Assembly: GCA_910592005.1 (NCBI GenBank)
Contig: CAJVPP010000058.1
Span: 1-54,759 of the forward strand
Direction of reading: 5' to 3'
Source: Funneliformis mosseae
Lineage: Eukaryota > Glomeromycota > Glomeromycetes > Glomerales > Glomeraceae
DNA: 54,759 nucleotides
A program made the translations under genes and the position numbers. A model generated the notes under the pieces. It was given only the letters and a program-made list of their open reading frames with translations. It made no database searches and had not been told where the DNA came from. Numbering within the stretch: position 1 is the first letter of the stretch; the number at the start of each line of letters is the position of its first letter. Below are positions 28,501 to 40,720 of the stretch, piece by piece.

Positions 28501-28873
28501 TGAACCAAAGAAGGACGAATTAAAGCCTGAATTTGATCAATCAGATTTTCATCGTAAACCACGTTCTAGAGCTACAAGCTTTTCTGAAGGAAGTGACTTG
28601 GAGTTGAGGAATATACTACATGCTAATAATCATCCGCAACGAGCAGCTTCAGAACTTGGTTTTCATGATGTAGCTGAACTTAATAATAATGTACGCGTTG
28701 ATTTCGAACAACAAAAGATTATAAATGATAACGATGAGACTAAGATTACTTCGAACAATAACTCGGTTAAAGTAAACGGGTCTAAAACATCTTTTATAAA
28801 GTCACAAACTAAAAATAATAAAAATTTATTTATTATTAAAAAACTTAAAAAATTAGAGATTAATACGGAATGA
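22599..28873 (+). CDS. Large disordered protein with possible RA/ubiquitin-like N-terminus
   Basis: Proposed exons 22599-22606, 22689-22782, 22855-22962, 23044-23115 and 23195-28873; 1986 residues. The first exon (ATGGACTA before GTAAGT) is the least certain; exons 2-5 join in frame. Residues 1-90 (VRLEGREIPVDIDYSQGTSV, then TLGIYDSWNYALY and DTLIVRKK) read like a Ras-association or ubiquitin-like fold; this is an inference. Residues about 100-420 and 630-800 are well-ordered, including WSRAFGQAALRLKNEL, PGLYLGVLYTES and ALQHATFNTSLYACSRRAMQ, but I recognise no family. The rest is low complexity: poly-Asn (24,366-24,420), an acidic Gln/Lys segment, two sets of internal repeats (26,240-27,090), a Ser/Thr-Pro tail with many STP and PPTP motifs (27,480-28,480), and a Lys-rich end. 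Function unknown; a scaffold in Ras-type or polarity signalling is a guess. Confidence 0.8.
24366..24420 (+). repeat. In-frame poly-Asn (AAT/AAC) microsatellite
   Basis: A run of AAT and AAC codons inside the large gene encodes two Asn stretches separated by Lys-His. The length is probably variable between strains, as is usual for trinucleotide runs in AT-rich genomes. Confidence 0.85.
26240..26749 (+). repeat. Three in-frame ~55-57-residue tandem repeats
   Basis: Units start at 26,240, 26,411 and 26,576 (periods 171 and 165 bases). Each reads DENVVD, then NEHDDSSK or a variant, ITENED, an ENK block, a SIPNHHxETVEII segment and EFEFKSK. The differences keep the frame, so these are recent in-gene duplications within a disordered acidic region. 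Confidence 0.85.
26787..27095 (+). repeat. Two in-frame 54-residue repeats
   Basis: Copies aligned on GATGCT at 26,795 and 26,957 (period 162 bases) each encode DADVINRSNIES, TFTNNT, LELATANG, then EEES, ADESSDIIH. The second array directly follows the first, so the acidic middle of the protein grew by two independent tandem duplications. Confidence 0.85.
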
Positions 28874-29494
28874 TTAATTAAGATGATGTTAAAGACACAA
28901 ACAACATCAAATGGTATCGTTAATGATATGGATAGACCGGGGGAATCGATTATTTACGTATCGAAAGAACCATAATAATCATTCGATAAACGACCGATGG
29001 GAGGAATATTTCGGTAGAAAGTGATGAAGGCGATACAATAATATATTTGTCGTTGCATTATATTATACATACAGAACATACAGAATATTCAACTTTTATA
29101 TCTAAATCTTTTGTATAGAAAAAAAAAATTTATAAAAAATTTTCAAATTGATTTATTGGATTTATTGGCTTTTTTTTTTTTTTTTATTCCCCTTTTTATT
29201 TTTTCATATAATAAATATTCCCTTTTTTTGACAAGATAATTAAATAAAAAACCGGTTAATTTGACAGTAAAAAAACAGGTTTCCCACAAAAATAAAAAAA
29301 CGTGCAAATTCACTTTATTAAGCCAAATGTTTTCACACGCGTAAATCACGTAAATTCAAACCAGAAACTCGTCCGAAATCTCTGTGTCACATCACTTGAG
29401 AACTTCCGTAACTTAAAAAAAATCATGCGACGCTTATCTATATATAGGCTAGACCGCTTTTTTTGTTTCTGTCCATACTTTTTAATAATCCATC
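28874..29494. other. Intergenic region between the large gene and DNA2
   Basis: Holds the 3' end of the upstream gene and the DNA2 promoter. T-rich and A-rich runs occur around 29,120-29,185. The only clear motif is an MluI-type box at 29,337. No coding sequence is supported. Confidence 0.6.
29337..29342. promoter_or_regulatory. MCB-like ACGCGT box upstream of DNA2
   Basis: ACGCGT lies 153 bases before the DNA2 start codon. In yeasts this hexamer is the MluI cell-cycle box bound by MBF at G1/S, which drives many replication genes. One six-base match in AT-rich DNA is unlikely by chance, but its role here is inferred. Confidence 0.4.
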
Positions 29495-32400
29495 ATGTCT
29501 TCCGATCGCGTCGTCGACCCTGTCTTATTAACCTTAACTCGTCAAAAAGATATTCTCGTTGAGAACCCACGAAAAACGCGAAAACGACAAACGGAAAATA
29601 AAGAAAATGTTGAAAATTTTCAGCCCAATAAATCTCAGAGAGCTGGTTATTGTCCGTCGATAAAAGTACCGATAACAAAACAGAGAAAAGAAAATATTGA
29701 TATTTTAGTAGGAAACGAAAAGAAGGAAACCCCTCAAGAACAGTCGAAATTTCATAACCTTTTAGTGATTCACGTGGAAGATGCACACAAATCAAAGGTG
29801 AACAAGTTTACTTTTTTTTTTATAAAACCTTTACGTTTGTAAATAAATACCTTATGTTTTTTTTTAATAAATGTAATAACAGAAAGTGACTTTGATAAAT
29901 GAAGATAATTTGGAAGAATTTTTTCTCATTTTATGTGATTCTTGGATGGATACAAAAATTTTCAAGAGTTTGTTTTTTTTTTTAATCCGTATTATTCGGC
30001 ATTGAATTCAGTAATTAACATAACTATCGTCAATCCCGTATAGATGATACTGTTAGTATTATTGGCGAATTTAAAAACAGGTCCTGTGAAGCGAACGATT
30101 CGAACGATGTTCTTATAATTGTTAATCCTGATGTGCTAGTGTCATCTACTTGTGTTAGTGAGGCATACAGTTGCATGAGAAGGGCCATTTTAAAGGACCG
30201 AATAAGTAGTGGTAATTTTAATACCCCATCGGCCGTACTTGGAACGCTTAGTCACGAATTTATTCAACATTGCTTAAAGAACAATGATTTTTCACCATCT
30301 TTTATGGATTCAAAGATAAAACAGGTCATGAAAAAAAATATCCCAAAAATATATTTTTCTAATTTAAAAGAATCCAAAGTTATTAAAGAATTGGCGGATA
30401 AAAAGATCATATATCGTAATTTTGCCGAATGTTATGTCAGTCAAATGCCGAAGTTCGACTTGGGAAAGGTTGAAAGCATTCGAGGTGATATATACTCGTT
30501 GATTTGTATTAGCAAAACCTTGGACGTTGAGGAACGTATTTGGTCTCCAACATTTGGACTCAAAGGAATTTTAGATGCTTCAATCGAAGTCAAAGTTTTG
30601 GAGAACAGGACTTTGAAAAAATATATTATGCCGCTAGAAATAAAAACTGCCTGGAAAGAGGATTTCACTCATAATTTACAGACCATATTGTATTGTGTGA
30701 TGATGAATGATCACTACAAAGTTAACGTTGAATCAGGCTTACTTTATTACGTAAAAAATAATAATGATCGTAATGATCAAAATGCGGGGAAATTAAAAAG
30801 GATTCACGTGTCAATTCAAGAATTACGAGAAATACTCAAGACTCGTAACGAAATCACTTGGTATTTGTCCAATCGACAACGACATATTTTGCCACCAATG
30901 ATTAAAGATCCTCAAGCGTGTGGTAAATGCAACATCAGGTCCACGTGCTTTCTTTATCACAAGGCTATCGAAAACGGTAAATCAGAAGATTCTGGTGTCG
31001 TTGACCTCTTTAATGAATCTACTGCGCACCTTGGAGAGGTTCATCTTGAATTCTTTCGAAAGTGGGAGGAACTAATTAAGTTGGAAGAAGAGGACGTGAG
31101 CCAAGTGCGACCACAAATCTGGAATACATCAAGTTTGAATCGCGATTCTACCCAAAGTCTTTATAATATGCATTTAGATTTGAATAGCATAATAGAATTC
31201 CCAGGTTCTACCGGATTGTGTCAACTCAAATGCAAGTTTTTTCAAGTAGATTGCAAAGAAAGTTCAATATTGTACACACAGTTTTGTGTTAATGATTTTG
31301 TTGTTGTGTCTTCTGAACAAGGACATTATGCACTAGCCACTGGCTTCGTGAATGAAATCGCGCCAGATTATATTTGTTTAACTTTGGACCGTAAACCTTG
31401 TGGTGGCCCAAAGCAAGCAAACGACTTTGACATAGAGTCTTGTCACAGCTTTTTAGGATTACAGGATCGAACGGAACAAGAAGGAATACTTAAAAATCCA
31501 TTAGGATTTGACTTGGCTACAACTTCTTACCGAATCGATCGGGATGAGTTGACTTCCAGCATAAAGCTCGTACGGCAAAATCTTGTTAGTCTCCTTATGG
31601 ACGTTTCAACTAGAAAGTTAAGAAAGTTGATAGTTAATCTTGAAGCACCACAATACGGTCGAACTTTCTCTACATTAATAAATTATAATGATCTTAAAAA
31701 GGATTTGAACGAGGATCAAGTTAAAGCATTTGAGTTAGCTTTGAATGGTATGGTCAAGTGCATGATATTAAAAAAGATGTATTTTCAACAATAATTTAAT
31801 CATACTAAACGTAAATTATATAGCCGAAGATTATGCATTAATTTTAGGAATGCCAGGGACAGGAAAAACTTTTACTATAGCCCAAATCATTAAGGCCCTT
31901 TTACGTAGAGGTGATTCTGTGCTCCTTGCCTCTTATACTCATTCAGCTGTGGATAATGTTCTTTCAAAATTAAGTGATTATGGAGAAGAAATATTAAGGA
32001 TTGGTGATAAAAGCAAAGTCCACAAAAGCATTTGGCCACAAATAATAGACAACAATAAATTTGAGAGTATTGACGAATTTTCTGATTTCATTGAAACTAG
32101 GAAAGTGGTTGCAACCACATGCCTTGGAATGAATAAGTAAGTTCGAATAAAATGTTTTTAGTCATAACTGAATCATTCTCATTAATATACCTTTTCCGTA
32201 CATAGTCCAATATTTACTAAACGAAGGTTCGATTATTGTATCATTGATGAAGCAACGCAAATAACACTTCCTACTTGTATTGGGCCACTTCGCTTTGCGG
32301 ATCGTTTTCTTCTAGTCGGTGATCACAATCAGTTACAACCTTTGGTGCGTAGAACAGAAGCCATTAAGAAAGGAATGGAAAAGAGTTTATTTAAAATGTT

Positions 32401-33485
32401 TACAGAAATTCATCCAAATGCGGTTGCAAATTTAAGATATCAATATAGAATGAATGAAGAAATCATGAACTTATCCAATTCGATAATTTATGATAGCAAT
32501 ATGCTCAGTGGATCGACAATCACGGCTCAAACACGTTTGTGCATTCCTAGATGGAATGAAAGTTTTCTTTCCCAATTTCATGACCCGGAATATTATTGCT
32601 GTCACGAGAGTTGCTGGTTAAAAGATGTAATCGATCCAGAACGACCATTAATTATGATTGATACTGATAACCTCCTTACCAAAGAGTTTGTTTCAAATGG
32701 AAAGTATCAAAATGATATGGAGGTCATACTTGTCGAACATAGCGTCAAAGCTTTATTGGCAGGAGGTGTCCCTGCTAAAGAAATTGGTATCATCACGCCA
32801 TTTCGTTCCCAGTTAAAACACATTGCACACAGATTTAAAGGTTGCAGTGAGTTGGAAGTTTCGACAATTGATCGTTTTCAAGGAAGGGAGAAACAAGTCA
32901 TTGTATTATCATTGGTGAGATCGAATTCTGAATTAAAGGTAAATAATAAGATAATCTTATAATATAATACATCTATTATCATGATCTAATCAACCCCTTT
33001 TACGCTGCTTATAATAAATGGATAAAGGTTGGAAACTTGCTTGAAGATTACCGACGAATAAATGTTGCGATAACTCGAGCAAAATTCAAATTAATAATTG
33101 TCGGTAGTCGTTCTACACTGTGGGCGTCATCAATTTTAAGGAATCTTATAAATTATCTTGAAAATAATAATATGGTAAGCCTTATTAATTAAATCAAATA
33201 CTAAATTGAATTAGATCGTCTATCTTGAAAACGATCAATCTTTTTATATTTTAGATATATAAACTGTCCAATAATGGATCTCCATATTGGCACGATGTTC
33301 CATTATTCGTTGATTTAAGTAACGTCAAGGATTTTACTGAAGTCAATAACAAAGGAAATAAAGCTTCGACAACAAAAAGATACAAATCAACTAATTCGAT
33401 GGTATTTGTTGAGACAATTCTAAAGAGAAATCCCATCATGAAAGAGATTATGAATGAGGATTCCAATTTAACTTCTATAACTTAA
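29495..33485 (+). CDS. DNA2: DNA replication nuclease-helicase DNA2
   Basis: Exons 29495-29797, 29883-29967, 30044-31747, 31824-32136, 32206-32938, 33028-33174 and 33255-33485; 1171 residues, all GT-AG. It carries an N-terminal basic tail (RKTRKRQ), then a RecB-type nuclease domain: D307, and E328-x-K330 in LEIKT. Four Fe-S cysteines are C173 in CMRRAIL and C422, C425 and C431 in CGKCNIRSTC. The superfamily 1B helicase shows Walker A GMPGTGKT (706-713), Walker B IIDEATQ (D816, E817), VGDHNQLQPL, YQYRMNEEIM, STIDRFQGREKQVIVLSLVR and NVAITRAKF. In the family this enzyme trims long 5' flaps on Okazaki fragments and resects double-strand ends in the nucleus. All key residues are present. Length is between human DNA2 and the longer yeast forms. 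It is convergent with the demethylase gene, with 256 bases between stops. Confidence 0.95.
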
Positions 33486-33741
33486 TAAATCATGATATGT
33501 AAATTTATTAATAAAAAAGAGGTTTAGGGGTTTTTTTTATTATCAATCCGTTGAATAATAATAAATTATAAGCATAAAAAAATTAACTATAATTTATAAA
33601 AAGAATTTTCTACTAATTTAATGATATTATTAACTTGCCAATAAAAACGAAATTAAGGTTATTTTTCTAATACATGAACGTCGTATAACGACGCATGCTT
33701 TTTATGCTATATACAAATTATATATACATTGAATAGCTCTA

Positions 33742-36700
33742 TTATATAATACTACTATTCATTGCACTAACGTTTAATTGTTCAATAGTCATTTTCATCT
33801 TTTTCTTTTCTACAAGTTCTTCTACGGCCCGCCTTCGTTTTTTTGGTTCAACATCATCGTCTTCAACAAGTCTTGAATTTATTCCGACATCTTCAACGCG
33901 TTTGACGACTTCAGTGTCATCTTCGGTATCATCCTCAACGGAACCATCCAGAGGAACACCAAATCCCAATCCAACTCCTATTCGAATTGAATGTATATCA
34001 CCATTGTTGACCATTCCTTTCAATTCCGCATTTACTTCTGTGATGAAACTGGCATTTGTACACGGAAGGTTGATGTGGAGATTCTCGGCTTCATTTGCTA
34101 GCATTTCAATCCGTCTCATGTTTTCAATAAACTTAATTCGTGCAGTCCTAGGCGCACGACACATAGCACAGTACCAATGCCCATAATTAGATGTATCTTC
34201 GGCTTTCATGACTATACATTCACAATGATACCTAACACGTATAAATCAATACGAGCAAATGAGTACTTCGAAATTTTTTTAATAAAAAAGGTTGTATGAT
34301 AAATATATAAATATATTTTTTTTTGTTTAAAGTATATTTACCAAGTATCACATTTATCACAGCAGATCATTTTACTACCATCATCCTTGCCACGGCAGAA
34401 GCAATAATAACTTTTCCTGTCATTACCGGCTTGATAAACACTCTTTAGCCTGCAATCCCAATCATATAAGAAATCGGTGATGTCGAATTCGCTCAGTGGT
34501 ACGTCCTGATATTCAATCGGCCAGATATTTCGCGCAGCTTCATACGCGACGAGAGTTAAATTATTTTCCCAGTTTATAGCTTCGCCAACTATACGTTCTA
34601 TATCATCCAGAGGAAGTCCGAATTTGTATGAAAGGTTTGTTTCGACAATAGGTGTGAGTTGTTCCAGCGTTAAGGCATTTATTGTATCAACGTGTTTAAT
34701 TAATGCTTTGTAACGGTCTTTACGTATTTGCATCAAATCGTTGATACGTTGCTCCAAACTTTTTAAATGGCGATCCGAATACCGTACTCTAAGATAGCAG
34801 CATGGATCTTCACAAATGCAGATAGTATTGGCGTGCTCTGCGCATTCTAAGCACAAAATTTTTTTTTTTGTGCAATTGAATTGTAATGCTGATAATCCAG
34901 TCCAGCTTCTACAATTTGTACATAGCGTTTCATCGTCTTTTGGATCGGCCAAATCGTAGGTGGCCTCCTGAAGACGAAACGAAGTAGCGACTTCGCAACG
35001 TTGTCGGATCTCTTTCTGGCAGACTTCGGTCAAAGGTTTCTTCAACCTAATAAAGGTATATTATAAGAAAAAAAAACTTCCAAGTTTATCATCATATTAA
35101 TGAATAAAAAAAGCATACCAGCTTAGAACCTTAAAATTATTAATTTTTTTTAGACCTATGTCTACCAGTAATTTCTCGTGGGAAAAGACTGGATCACGTC
35201 TAATTTTCTTATAATAATTTACGGACTTTTGTCCGAATTCTACCCAGTCAGGTAACGCAAAATTCACTGCTTCGTTGAAATTTAACTAAAAAAAAGCATA
35301 AGTTTATCAATACAAAATTAACAAAAAAGAAGTCTGTAGATTTTAGCTTATATTTTCTATTTACACCATGATTGAACCCGGCGTGATAAGCTTGTGGAAA
35401 TGTTACAACAAATTGATTTGGTCTTTGATCGATCGCGAAGACCTCGACGTTTTCACCCATAAGCGCCTTAGGATTCAAAATCGTCGTCAATTGGCTCAAA
35501 AGATCTGGTTGGTTCTGGAAGAGTTCTGGCAGCAACCTTCCAGCCGCTTGCTCGAATTTTGTTGCACTTTCGGCAGGGACGCCATACCACGTCTTTGTTT
35601 CTCCCCAATGCATATAATTGATACTATATGTATAGTGATCCTCAACGTGCCAACAAAAAGCACTAAACATCATGCCAACGTATAGCCAGGGGATCATCAT
35701 TCCCTGTATTGCTGGTCTGATGTGGCTCAAAAGAGATCCAGGAAGCTTCGGAAGGTTTCGTAAATTCCAGGGATCCTTGCTATAGGGATCGGTGTTGTTC
35801 GCCTTACTACATGGAAATCCGCTTCATTTAAAAGAACAATTTCCATTAATTAAAAACTTTGAATAAAGGTGGATCTAATTAAGTAATGACACAAAAAGAT
35901 CTTACCTTCCATAATCATTAGAACTGTTATCCGCTCCGTACAAGATTTCCGTATCATGATCAGATGACATTGCTAATCTCCAGAATTCACTCTCAACATG
36001 ATCTTCGACGGTGGTCCCTTGTGGGATGGGACGTTTCTCGAGATATCTTCGTCGGAAATCATCAGCAACTTGTTGAAAGGCCTTTAACGTATATGTGTCG
36101 CTAGGCTCAAAACCGAATTTAGTCCCAAATAAGAATAAGCATTTCGGACAATGCCAATTAGCTTCAGGATGAATTTGGGAGCGTTTAATTTTGAGGCATT
36201 TCAAGTGAAATGCCGTTTGACAGTCTCCTTCACATTTCAACGGATCACTCCTAATAATACAATTGCATTTACCACAGATATTTTCATCGACATCCATGCG
36301 ATCAGGTTCAGGATCAGGATCGTTCTGTAAGTTAATTGATCGACCTTTCCTACATTCTGCCTTTACTTCAGCAATAAAAGTTTCATAAGGTTCGATTATT
36401 TCCTGGTATTTCTCCTTGATTGTTTTGGAGAGTGAAGTACACTTCGCTGAATAGCCATCTGGTCTAATCGCCCTCGCGACTTCAGCCCACTGTTTTTTGT
36501 TTGAGATCTATTTCATTTATTAAAGAATAGAATTAACATTAGTCAATTATATCAAATATTAAAGATAATTTATAGATAAATCAAGTTAATATAATGTTAT
36601 ACTTCTTCTGGACCTCCTTTCTCTTCGACAACTTTAGCAAGGAGATGTAGATCAATGGGAGTTCGATCTACTAATGGTGGCTTCACGAAGTTCTTCTTCC

Positions 36701-37751
36701 CTTGCTGAGCATGGAACATCTGTAACTGTTGTAAATAATTTAACTTGACTCGAGTTTGACCCTCCATTGTATTGACTGTTTGCTTCCTAGTATTGAATCT
36801 AAATTCCTATTTACGATAGAAATTTAATATTATTTATTGAAAGTATTAATAATAATAATTATAACCAAATAAGTTTAATAATTAATAATTAATATTAAAA
36901 CTTGCCTTAGTATCTAATACAAAGGAAGGTCTCCATCCTTCGGGAGGAATTATTTTAATGATACCATAACGATGACCTATGTCCGCAATGCTTTCAATAT
37001 ATGCATAAGGGTTCTGAAACTCTTCAGGAGTTGGATAAAAGATAGGAGCATCAGGAATATTTATTATTCGCGATTCTTTAGGTGGGTCTTTATATTGATA
37101 TTCAGTTCGAACTGTTGTAAAGTCGAATTGTTCGCTGATAATAGGTTCAATTTCCTTCAATCTAATCGTTTCTTTTTCCACAGAATCCGGTATTGTACCG
37201 GAATTTTTACCGGCTTCTGTGGAAGGTTTTGCAACCGCTGTCAATTTTGTAGTAGTTGTTGTCATACGTGGCCCTTGCATTCGCGAAAGTGACGTTGGGC
37301 TTGTTATTGAGGGTGGCTTTGAGGTCTGAAGATTGGTTTGTATACGAAGCCCTTGCATGCGTGTTTGTCCTGTTGAACTCAATGATGGAGTTAGCATTGA
37401 AGCATGTGAAACTGTTTGGGGTTGGAAATCCTGCATGCGCGAATTTATTGATAAGTTCATTGTTTTGGAACTTGAAGGCTGTAAATTAATTTGTGTACGA
37501 GGCTCTTGTTTCCGCGAATGTGAAATTGAGCTCGTTAAAGTTGATTTAAAAACCTGCGAATTGTTTCGTGTACGAGACTCTTGCTTCTGTAAATGTAAAG
37601 TTGAGCTCGTTAAGAACTCTTGTGAATTTAAGTTCACCTGTGCAATAATAGTCTTCCGTGACTGTATGTTCACTTTTTGTATTCTTGGTGAAGATAAATT
37701 AATATTTTTGTTCAATGGTTGTGGTTTACTACCCGCTCTTGTTTTAACCAT
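33742..37751 (-). CDS. KDM5/Lid2-type histone H3K4 demethylase
   Basis: Minus-strand exons 37751-36906, 36806-36603, 36507-35906, 35821-35365, 35285-35119, 35046-34342 and 34231-33742; 1156 residues. The Ser/Thr/Arg-rich leader is followed by JmjN (about 229-270, IPDAPIFYPTPEEF), ARID (about 300-400, PPLVDRTPIDLHLL), PHD1 (428-475, CGKC to HCPKC), JmjC (about 580-705), C5HC2 zinc finger (from C801), a PLU-1-like helical region, and PHD2 (974-1017). The Fe(II) ligands are visible: H609-V-E611 in FCWHVEDHY and H697 in AYHAGFNHG. This domain order defines the KDM5/JARID1 family, which removes methyl groups from H3K4 in the nucleus. It is shorter than animal KDM5 and lacks a third PHD; it has an acidic, Lys/Arg-rich tail. 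Intron 1 uses a GC donor (AAG before GCAAGT); other introns are GT-AG. Confidence 0.93.
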
Positions 37752-39475
37752 TTTGAATGAATGTTAATACGGCTTTAATGTTAAGGAATAACGATAATTT
37801 TGGTTTAAAACGAGGTTTAGGGTAGAAAAATGAGGAAAAATGTTTTGCGAGAAAAAAAAAAAAAAGGTTGAATTGAGACCTTATTTTAACTTCGGAAGAT
37901 GTAATAATGTGTCCAACCAACTCAGTTGAAATTCCATCAACTCGAAAAATCACAGGCCAAGCCACAATCATCCGATCGTATAACTTCCAACTTTGTAGAG
38001 TTCTAGTTTCTTCAAATTTCAGGGGGTAACTTTATTTTTCCAAAAAGCGATACACAATTATAAGCAAAGAAAAAAATAGAATTTCTTAATTTTTTTTTTT
38101 GATATTCGCGAATATTCCTTTCGATTTTACCGCAGTAAAATGTATTTACGTCATAATAATTTATCAATAAATTTTTTTTCTCTATCGTTATTATGTTATT
38201 AATATCTTAAAGAAAATATGTATAGTAAACTCTATTTAAAGATTATTTTATTTTAGAATAAAAAAAATAATTTTAATTATTAAATTTAAAATAATAAAAA
38301 TTATTAAGTATATGTGAAAAAAAGAATTAAAAATTATATTTAATATATCAAGTAAATTTTATTTTGTTACTTTAAAGCATTTTTATAAAAAAAAAATAAT
38401 AAAATTAATTTCATTTTAGTAATATATTTATTTTTTTATTACAATTTTAATTAAAAAGAATTACAAAAATATTATTTATAAGTAAAGATATTAAGCAATT
38501 TTAAGTAATTCTAAATTTCCAATAAATTTGCTAATTCTAAAAAAATTTTTATTTTACTAAATTATAGTTTACTTTTAATGATAATAATTACTAAAAATAT
38601 TTATTAAAAATATATCATAACTTATTTAAAAATTCTAGAATCTTTATTTTTAGAATTTAAGATTAAATTTTAAATACTAAATTCTAAATACTAATCTCAA
38701 ATTATTAATTTTATAAATTTATTAATCTCAAAATTTATTTTCTTTTATTAAATTTATTATAACAATTTTTAATAAAATATAAACAATTAAATTTCTTATT
38801 ATTAGAAATTTTTAAATTTTTAAAATTATTAGATATTTTTTTATAAAATAATATTTTTATAGAAAAAATTTTATTTTAAAATAAAGAATTAAAAATAAAT
38901 TTCTTTGTTTTTCTTTATATTTTTATCTAAAATTAATTATAATCTTATATAATATATTAAATAAATTGTATTTAAGTTTATTATTAACATATTTTTTGAT
39001 TTTTTAATTATAAATTATAGATATTACTTTAAAATAAAAAATAATTTCTAAGATTATAAATTTTTTAAAAAAAATCTATTATAGTAAAATAATATATAAA
39101 AACTTAATATAAAAATAAAATATCTTAGAATTAATATATTGTATTATTGATATATATATAGAATATATAGATTAATTGCTAAGAAAATAAATTCTAAAAT
39201 TTTTTTACAAAATTAAAATTTTATTATATTTTAGTTTTAATTAAACTTTTAATTTTAATTAAAAATTTAATTTTCTATAATTATTTTATATATATTTTTT
39301 ATAATATTTTTTTAAATTTTAAAAGTTATATATAAATTTAGTAATATTATAAATAAAAAATTTTATATTAATTTGATAAATTAAATAATCTTTTGTATAT
39401 TATTTAATATTTTATTTATATTATATTCTTTTAAAAATAAGTATTACATGATTTTAAAGTAATTTTTTTTACTTA
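37752..39475. other. Demethylase promoter and AT-rich tract
   Basis: 37,752-38,100 is the upstream region of the demethylase gene. From about 38,150 the sequence becomes almost entirely A and T, with no open frame or element domain, resembling the left flank of the window. Nothing else is visible. Confidence 0.55.
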
Positions 39476-40090
39476 AGTTTTAGTGATTGATCGCCTGAAT
39501 ATCCTGACTGCAGCTTGTATATCTAATATCATTGTATCCAGAAATAAGTCCCTTCTGACTACATTTAAAGCTAGTCTAAACTGCCAAAATACTAGGCATC
39601 GCAACAAACTATACACCTTGAACGCCTCATAGCTAATTTCTGATGCTGTCAGTATGATGAATTTTGACCAATTACTGAAAAAAGGATCTTTACTAAACTA
39701 ATTTAGAATAGCTGTCTGATATAGTTAATATGCCTAGACTGTTAAAATTATCCTAAAAATAAAACTCAGGTCTCTCAAACCCTAATCAACTCATAAACAC
39801 TACAGCATTTTAATTAGAAATCACCTGTAACCTACGACTCTTGTTCAATCTAAGTTATATAATGTCTATCATTGATCTGTCATATTCTATTATCAGAGAT
39901 AATTGATTTTCTTATAATTAATATGACACTTACCTATTACAAGCTAACTTTTAATACAAGGTCTGAACTCAATCAGTTCTGTATAATATGGTTATTTGCA
40001 TAATCACACAGATTCATCATATTCTATAAGTTCATGATCTTTAATATATATGGTTTGTACGTATTCTATAAAATTCATTCTCAAAATTAA
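39476..40090. other. Less AT-rich unidentified tract
   Basis: An abrupt rise in C and G from about 39,485 suggests a separate insertion. Reading all frames gives fragments broken by stops and no recognisable domain. Probably a decayed repeat. Confidence 0.35.
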
Positions 40091-40155
40091 ACACACAATA
40101 TCATTCTGAGGATTTAAGAACAGAATGTCCATACCCTCAGAATGATATTGTGTGT
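40091..40155. repeat. Perfect 21-bp inverted repeat with 23-base loop
   Basis: ACACACAATATCATTCTGAG plus one further G (40,091-40,111) is repeated in inverted orientation at 40,135-40,155. The loop is 40,112-40,134. Perfect arms in a mutated neighbourhood suggest recent origin, for example ends of two abutting MITE copies. The right arm continues TGTGTCTGTAGGAGAT, which recurs near 40,633. Confidence 0.8.
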
Positions 40156-40339
40156 CTGTAGGAGATATAAAATCAATATCAATTTTTTTACGATTTTTAT
40201 TATATTAGAAAGGCTTCTAAAAGCTCTAGAATCTTAATTTCTATATCATTTTTCGGTTATATTTATTAAGTTTAACTAAATAATGTAAATCAGGAATTGA
40301 TTCTGCGTGATTTTTTTTATTAAATTGCATATTAATTAT

Positions 40340-40720
40340 TTAAATCTAACGAAAATAAATCTAATGGTCCTTATTACCTCATAAATAAGTCTAACGAAAA
40401 ATTAAGTCTAACCAAAATAAGTCTAACAGTTTTTGTCCTAACTTTTATTTAATCAAAAATTGCTTCTACAAGGGTTTGCACATTAATTAGCATATTGAAA
40501 AAATCATGTAACCTTTTAAATCTAACGAATTTACTATAGACAAAAATGGCTTCTATACAAGCTAGCTCATTAAATTGCATAATCTTTAAATAAATCTAAT
40601 GAGAATTTTATCCTAACTTTTTCTTATGATTTATAACATTGTGTGTCTGTGAGAGATGTAAAATCGATATTAGTTTTTAAGTTTAATGAAAAATAAGTCT
40701 AACGAAAATTTTGTCCTAAC
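40340..40720. repeat. Cluster of AAGTCTAACGAAA-type short repeats
   Basis: At least eight diverged copies of AARTCTAACGAAAAT, plus repeated GTCCTAACTTT and TGGCTTCTATACAAG-like blocks, occur on the plus strand. TTGTGTGTCTGT followed by GAGAT, TAAAATC and ATAT occurs at about 40,147 and again at about 40,629. Looks like a non-autonomous element with internal repeats. No coding. Confidence 0.6.

Noticed and set aside
35368..35685. Plus-strand 105-codon frame
   Set aside because: Antisense to the JmjC exon, which has clear metal-binding residues on the other strand.
36972..37767. Plus-strand open frames of 77-144 codons opposite the demethylase first exon
   Set aside because: Antisense to the Ser/Thr/Arg-rich leader of the demethylase; Cys/Leu-rich composition follows from the complement.
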